Source: Chloroflexota bacterium
Lineage (GTDB): Bacteria > Chloroflexota > Dormibacteria > CF-121
Reading direction: 5' to 3'
DNA length: 34,879 bases
Assembly (NCBI GenBank): GCA_005880875.1
Contig: VBJI01000012.1
Location: 1 to 34,879 of the forward strand
Both the position numbers and the translations under genes were made by a program. Below are positions 31,647 to 34,879 of this stretch, piece by piece. Under the pieces are notes generated by a model, which saw nothing but the letters and a program-made list of their open reading frames with translations, was not told where the DNA came from and searched no databases. Positions within the stretch are counted from its first letter, which is position 1, and the number at the start of each line of letters is the position of its first letter.

Positions 31647-34301
31647 TTAGGCGATCAGCTGGGCGTCGCCGTTCCCGGTTTCGCTGCGAACCACGCGGTT
31701 GCGGCCCGTCCGCTTCGCCACGTAGAGCGCCTGGTCGGCGGCCTGCACCAGCGCCTCCCGGGTCTCGCCGTCTCGTGGGAAGACGGCGATGCCGAGGCTC
31801 AGGGAGAGGTTGGAAACCACCTTGCCGTCGAGCATCACGGCTTGATTGGCGACCGTCCGCCGGACCCGCTCCGCCACGGCGAGGGCAGCGCGGCTGTCCG
31901 CGCCGCGCAGCACGAGAACGAACTCGTCGCCACCGTAGCGAGCTACCAGGTCTTTCGGCCGCACCGCGGGCACCAGGATCTGCCGGGTGAGGTGGCGGAG
32001 CACTGCGTCACCCGCCGGATGGCCGACGGTGTCGTTGATTTCCTTGAAATGGTCGAGGTCGCAGATGATGAGCGCGAGCGACTCGCGCGTCTTACGAGCG
32101 CGCTGGAGTTCGCGCTCCAGGTAGGCCTCCAGCTCACGGTGATTGGCGACGCCGGTCACCGAGTCCGTGGTGGCCAGCTGCTTGGTCTGCTCGTAGGCAG
32201 CCGCGTTCTCGATCGCGATGACCGCCTGGTTCGCCAGCGTCTGCAGCACGCGGATTTCGCTTCGCTCCAGCACCCGCGGCGCCCGCATGTGGATCACGAG
32301 CACGCCCACGATCTCGCCGGCGAGGCACATCGGAACGGCGATGGCGCGTTGCAGCCCGACCCGCCGCGCGGCGGCCAGGCGTTCGACCCGCTCGCCAACC
32401 AGGTCGAGCTCGAGCACCTGCTCCGGGCGCTCCACCCGCTGGGCCGCCAGCTCGCCACTCTGGCGGACCGCCGCCAGTTCGCGCCGTGTCGTCCCGCCCA
32501 CGATGACGTCCGAGAATTGCTGGTGCCAGGCGGGCTTGCGCAGGTGCAACGACGCGTAGGGCACGTCCAGGATCTCCGCGGTGGCGTGGCTGACCGCCCG
32601 CAGCAGGTTGTCGGTACCGACCGTGACCGCCGTCAGGGCCTGAGAGATCTTCTCCAACGCAATGATGGCCTGGTCGAGCCGGTGAGCCTGAAGCACGGCC
32701 TTCTTGCGGAGATCCGCATTCTCGATCATCAACGCCATCTCAGTCGCGATCGTCTGCAGCAGCTCGACGTCCTGCTGCGGCAGGATGTAACCGGCCAGCA
32801 CGCCCGTGACCAGGTAGCCGGCATTCTTCTCGGACCGCACGAGCGGCACCACGAGGGCTTGCTGCAGCCCGGCCAACTCGCCAAAGACTCGGAGTCCATG
32901 CCGCGGGTCGCCGGAGAGGTTGGGAACGGTCTCCACCCCCGCCGCCGACTCCGCGGCAAAGCCTTCGGCAAGCTTCGCCGGACTCAGCCGCTCCAGTTGT
33001 CCGGCAGCCTTCGGCGTCAGGCCGACCACCGCGCGCACTTCCAGGCCGTTGGCATCGTTGCGTGCCAGCAATAGAGCTTTCTCCAGGCCCAGTGCTTTCA
33101 GACTCACGCCGAGGATGGCCTCCGCCATGGCCCCCGGCTCGGTCTCCTTACCGAGACCCTGACTGGTCTGCGAAAGCGCCGCGAGCCGACGCATTTGCTC
33201 GTTCAGCGACCGAGTACGCTCCTGCAGGTCTCCCGTCATCGTGTTGAAGGCGGTGGCCAGCTCGCCCAGCTCGTCGCGGCGCCGGACCTCGAGCCGCTTG
33301 GTGAGGTCCCCGCGCGCCACGGCCTGGGTGCCGGCCAGCAGTGCCTCGATCGGCCGGGTAAGGCGGAGGGCGAGCAGGTACCCGACGAGCAACAGGACGA
33401 GGACGACCCCGGCAAACAGCACCGTCATCTGGAAGGCCGATTGCAGCCCCGCGTCGATGACGCTGCGGCGCGACAGCCCGACGGCGAGAGATCCTTCGAC
33501 GTGCTGCCGGAGATAAAAGTTCGTGAACTGGAATTCGTAGGCCTGGCCCCCGATGGTGAGACTTCGGGTCGCTGCCCGGCCGGGCGACGCCAGCGCCAGA
33601 TAGGAGCGCAAGTGCTCGTCGATGAGATCGCCGTGCAGCTCGGCCATGGTGCTACCCAGGAGGTGGCCATTGGTGTCGAGCAAGGCGACCTGCGCCTGCG
33701 ACCTGCTTTGCATGTCGCTCAACACCGCCGCAAGCGGCGTCTCGACCAGGACGCCTCCGACCACCCGGTCCGCCAGCACCACCGGCCCGGCGGCGGCCAG
33801 GGCCGACGGGGGTGAGCCGCGGTAGCCGATGTACTTGTCGCCCAGGGAGTCGTACTGGCCCAGGAGCACCGGAAGGACCTCCGGCTCGGTGGAGAGATCT
33901 GTTCCACTGGCGAACACCAGACCGTTCGGACTCGTGGGATCCGGCTGCCTGATCTCCAGGATCGTGCGCCCGCTGGCATCGAAGATCATCACCGTGCCCA
34001 GCCGGTTGTTGACCTCCAGCGGAATGATCAGCTGGCGGAGGGCGGCCGCGTCCCCGGCGCTCACCGCGCGGTCGATGCCCTCGGTGTTCGCGATCAGGCG
34101 GATGGCAGCGACCTGGCGGCCCTGCAGCTGGACGGCGGCATCCAGCGCCGCATCCTCTGAATGAACCAGCTGGTCGGCGATCCGGTTCTCCAGGGAGGTC
34201 GCCACCAGGCTGGTCGTCAGGTAGGTGCCGACCACGCCGAGGATCAGCATCAGCAGCAGGAATGGCAGGACGATCTGGGTGCGGATCTTGAGCGTGGGCA
34301 T
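31647..34301 (-). CDS. Membrane-bound diguanylate cyclase (sensor-HAMP-GAF-GAF-GGDEF)
   Basis: About 884 residues from ATG 34301 (MPTLKIRTQIVLPFLLLMLI). Layout: membrane helix at about 8-28, an extracytoplasmic dCache-like sensor (about 30-280, with VMIFDASGRTILEIRQP and VALLDTNGHLLGSTMAEL), a second helix (LFAGVVLVLLLVGYLLALRL), HAMP (RLTRPIEALLAGTQAVARGD), two GAF-like domains and a GGDEF domain: TTDSVTGVANHRELEAYLER, ALIICDLDHFKEINDTVGHP, the active site ARYGGDEFVLVL, and RVRRTVANQAVMLDGKVV. RPKD five residues before GGDEF forms the inhibitory I-site. It should make c-di-GMP in response to an external signal, limited by product. No effector or EAL gene is nearby. The open frame to 34421 is not needed. 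Confidence 0.92.
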   Translation of the reverse strand: MPTLKIRTQIVLPFLLLMLILGVVGTYLTTSLVATSLENRIADQLVHSEDAALDAAVQLQGRQVAAIRLIANTEGIDRAVSAGDAAALRQLIIPLEVNNRLGTVMIFDASGRTILEIRQPDPTSPNGLVFASGTDLSTEPEVLPVLLGQYDSLGDKYIGYRGSPPSALAAAGPVVLADRVVGGVLVETPLAAVLSDMQSRSQAQVALLDTNGHLLGSTMAELHGDLIDEHLRSYLALASPGRAATRSLTIGGQAYEFQFTNFYLRQHVEGSLAVGLSRRSVIDAGLQSAFQMTVLFAGVVLVLLLVGYLLALRLTRPIEALLAGTQAVARGDLTKRLEVRRRDELGELATAFNTMTGDLQERTRSLNEQMRRLAALSQTSQGLGKETEPGAMAEAILGVSLKALGLEKALLLARNDANGLEVRAVVGLTPKAAGQLERLSPAKLAEGFAAESAAGVETVPNLSGDPRHGLRVFGELAGLQQALVVPLVRSEKNAGYLVTGVLAGYILPQQDVELLQTIATEMALMIENADLRKKAVLQAHRLDQAIIALEKISQALTAVTVGTDNLLRAVSHATAEILDVPYASLHLRKPAWHQQFSDVIVGGTTRRELAAVRQSGELAAQRVERPEQVLELDLVGERVERLAAARRVGLQRAIAVPMCLAGEIVGVLVIHMRAPRVLERSEIRVLQTLANQAVIAIENAAAYEQTKQLATTDSVTGVANHRELEAYLERELQRARKTRESLALIICDLDHFKEINDTVGHPAGDAVLRHLTRQILVPAVRPKDLVARYGGDEFVLVLRGADSRAALAVAERVRRTVANQAVMLDGKVVSNLSLSLGIAVFPRDGETREALVQAADQALYVAKRTGRNRVVRSETGNGDAQLIA

Positions 34302-34326
34302 CGTCAGGCGGGGGCGGACGCGCGGC

Positions 34327-34879
34327 CTAGCCACTGCAAGTCCAACTCTGCGCCGGGACAGAGTAGGCGGGACTCGAAAAGACCAATTGATCAGACCCGC
34401 TGTGCACCGGGGTGAAGACATCGCTGGTCACACCGTGCAAGTTCTTGTCGCCGGCCGCCACGTAGACCGTCCCCGAGGCGCCGTTCGTCCGGTTGCCCTG
34501 GCTGTCGACGCGCACCCACTGGTAGGAGACGGTGCCACCGGCGCCGTTGGTGGTGAAGCCACCGGCGGCCGTGACGGTGGTCTGTGAGCAGCGGACGCCG
34601 TTGCCGTTCTTTGACTTGGTGACGAGCTCGCCGGCCCATGTGATCGCGAACTGCGGCCTGGGCGTCGGGGATGGCGTGGGCGTCGGCGTCGGTGTCGGCC
34701 TTGGCGTTGGGGTCGGCGTTGGGGTGGGGGCCGGCGTTGGCGTGGGGGCCGGCGTTGGCGTGGGCGTCGGGGTTGGTGCCGGGGTCGGCGAGGCGCTCGG
34801 TGACGGCCCAGTCGTTGGCGTGGGAGTGGGCGTTGGTTGCGGCGACGCGGTCGGCGTCGCGGTCGGTGCGGGAGCGGTG
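34327..34879 (-). CDS. Pro/Thr-rich linker protein with C-terminal extracellular domain (partial)
   Basis: The reading frame is open from the window edge to a TAG at 34327. The first about 70 visible residues are a low-complexity TPTP/APTP linker. A beta-type C-terminal domain of about 110 residues follows: [79 protein letters not shown], and SWTCSG at the end with a likely disulfide (Cys near the start and last Cys). Such Ig-like domains behind Pro/Thr linkers are usually outside the cell; in related bacteria the N-terminus is often a membrane anchor or kinase, but none is visible here. It ends 25 bases before the GGDEF gene, in the same direction. Confidence 0.7.
   Translation of the reverse strand, partial: TAPAPTATPTASPQPTPTPTPTTGPSPSASPTPAPTPTPTPTPAPTPTPAPTPTPTPTPRPTPTPTPTPSPTPRPQFAITWAGELVTKSKNGNGVRCSQTTVTAAGGFTTNGAGGTVSYQWVRVDSQGNRTNGASGTVYVAAGDKNLHGVTSDVFTPVHSGSDQLVFSSPAYSVPAQSWTCSG
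34660..34879. repeat. Degenerate GGCGTNGG-type tandem tract
   Basis: Short imperfect units of 6 and 12-18 bases such as GGCGTTGGCGTGGGGGCC repeat up to the window edge. They encode the Pro/Thr linker on the minus strand. Units vary mostly at third codon positions, so the tract is a coding low-complexity repeat. It is prone to slippage and to assembly break-up, which may be why the contig or window ends close to it. Confidence 0.7.

Noticed and set aside
34660-34879. CRISPR-like or minisatellite array
   Set aside because: Units are very short, imperfect and stay in one coding frame as a TPTP linker; there are no spacers.
1-34879. tRNA or rRNA genes
   Set aside because: No cloverleaf-like segment or TTCGA-type T-arm context was noticed between genes, and intergenic spaces are mostly too short; a covariance-model scan would be decisive.

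Overview
This 35 kb, high-GC window comes from a bacterial chromosome. I think it is from the Chloroflexota/Dormibacterota neighbourhood or a related Terrabacteria lineage. The reasons are the house-keeping gene set (scpA-scpB-rluB-cmk-plsC, nusB-Asp23-efp, alaS-FtsA-like-ruvX-mltG), an FtsA-like gene beside a membrane-anchored baseplate-J-like gene, a SigB/RsbW-type pair, frequent GTG/TTG starts and leaderless-looking promoters. This placement rests on gene content and motif recall, not on a search.

Layout. Nearly everything is on the minus strand. From about 23.4 kb down to position 1 runs one very compact gene train, read in this order: alaS, FtsA-like ATPase, baseplate-J-like membrane protein, ruvX, a DUF1292-like remnant, mltG, an AroE-like protein, prepilin peptidase, bPH2 membrane protein, efp, Asp23/Gls24, nusB, xseB, divergent-PAP2 protein, tlyA, nadK, HD protein, scpA, scpB, RluB-type pseudouridine synthase, cmk, plsC, phoH-like, dinG-like, NAD synthetase glutaminase subunit, nadE, rsmI and metG (cut by the window edge). 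Many adjacent genes share a 4-base NTGA stop/start overlap. One plus-strand gene, a B12-binding radical SAM protein (23.5-25.0 kb), diverges from alaS and runs into the 3' end of a SigB-like sigma factor. The sigma factor lies in a minus-strand cluster with an RsbW-like protein, a DUF948-type membrane protein and a small membrane protein. Next come two monocistronic secreted proteins with near-identical upstream palindromes and hairpin terminators (26.9-28.7 kb). Then aspS and hisS, a large membrane-bound GGDEF protein, and the C-terminal end of a Pro/Thr-linker extracellular protein at the right edge.

What stands out. (1) Five genes (dinG, phoH, a DUF1292-like gene, the J-like gene, hisS) change frame at one place, and in most of them a conserved segment is missing there: the Walker A motif in dinG, the first PIN aspartate region in phoH, and part of the anticodon-binding domain in hisS. 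The long intact genes around them argue against general sequencing noise. Because hisS is normally essential, assembly-level deletions are the first explanation to test. (2) The AroE-like protein keeps the family's length and fold motifs but has lost the shikimate-binding serines and the catalytic lysine. (3) The RsbW-like protein lacks the ATP/Mg-binding Asn and the D-box. (4) EF-P has Arg instead of Lys at the modified loop tip. (5) The two secreted-protein genes share an 18-bp palindromic element exactly 10 bases from their ATG, with a TANNNT box placed for leaderless transcription. (6) Glutamine-dependent NAD synthetase is split into two overlapping genes. No tRNA, rRNA, CRISPR array or insertion sequence was seen, and no stretch above 300 bases lacks a gene.
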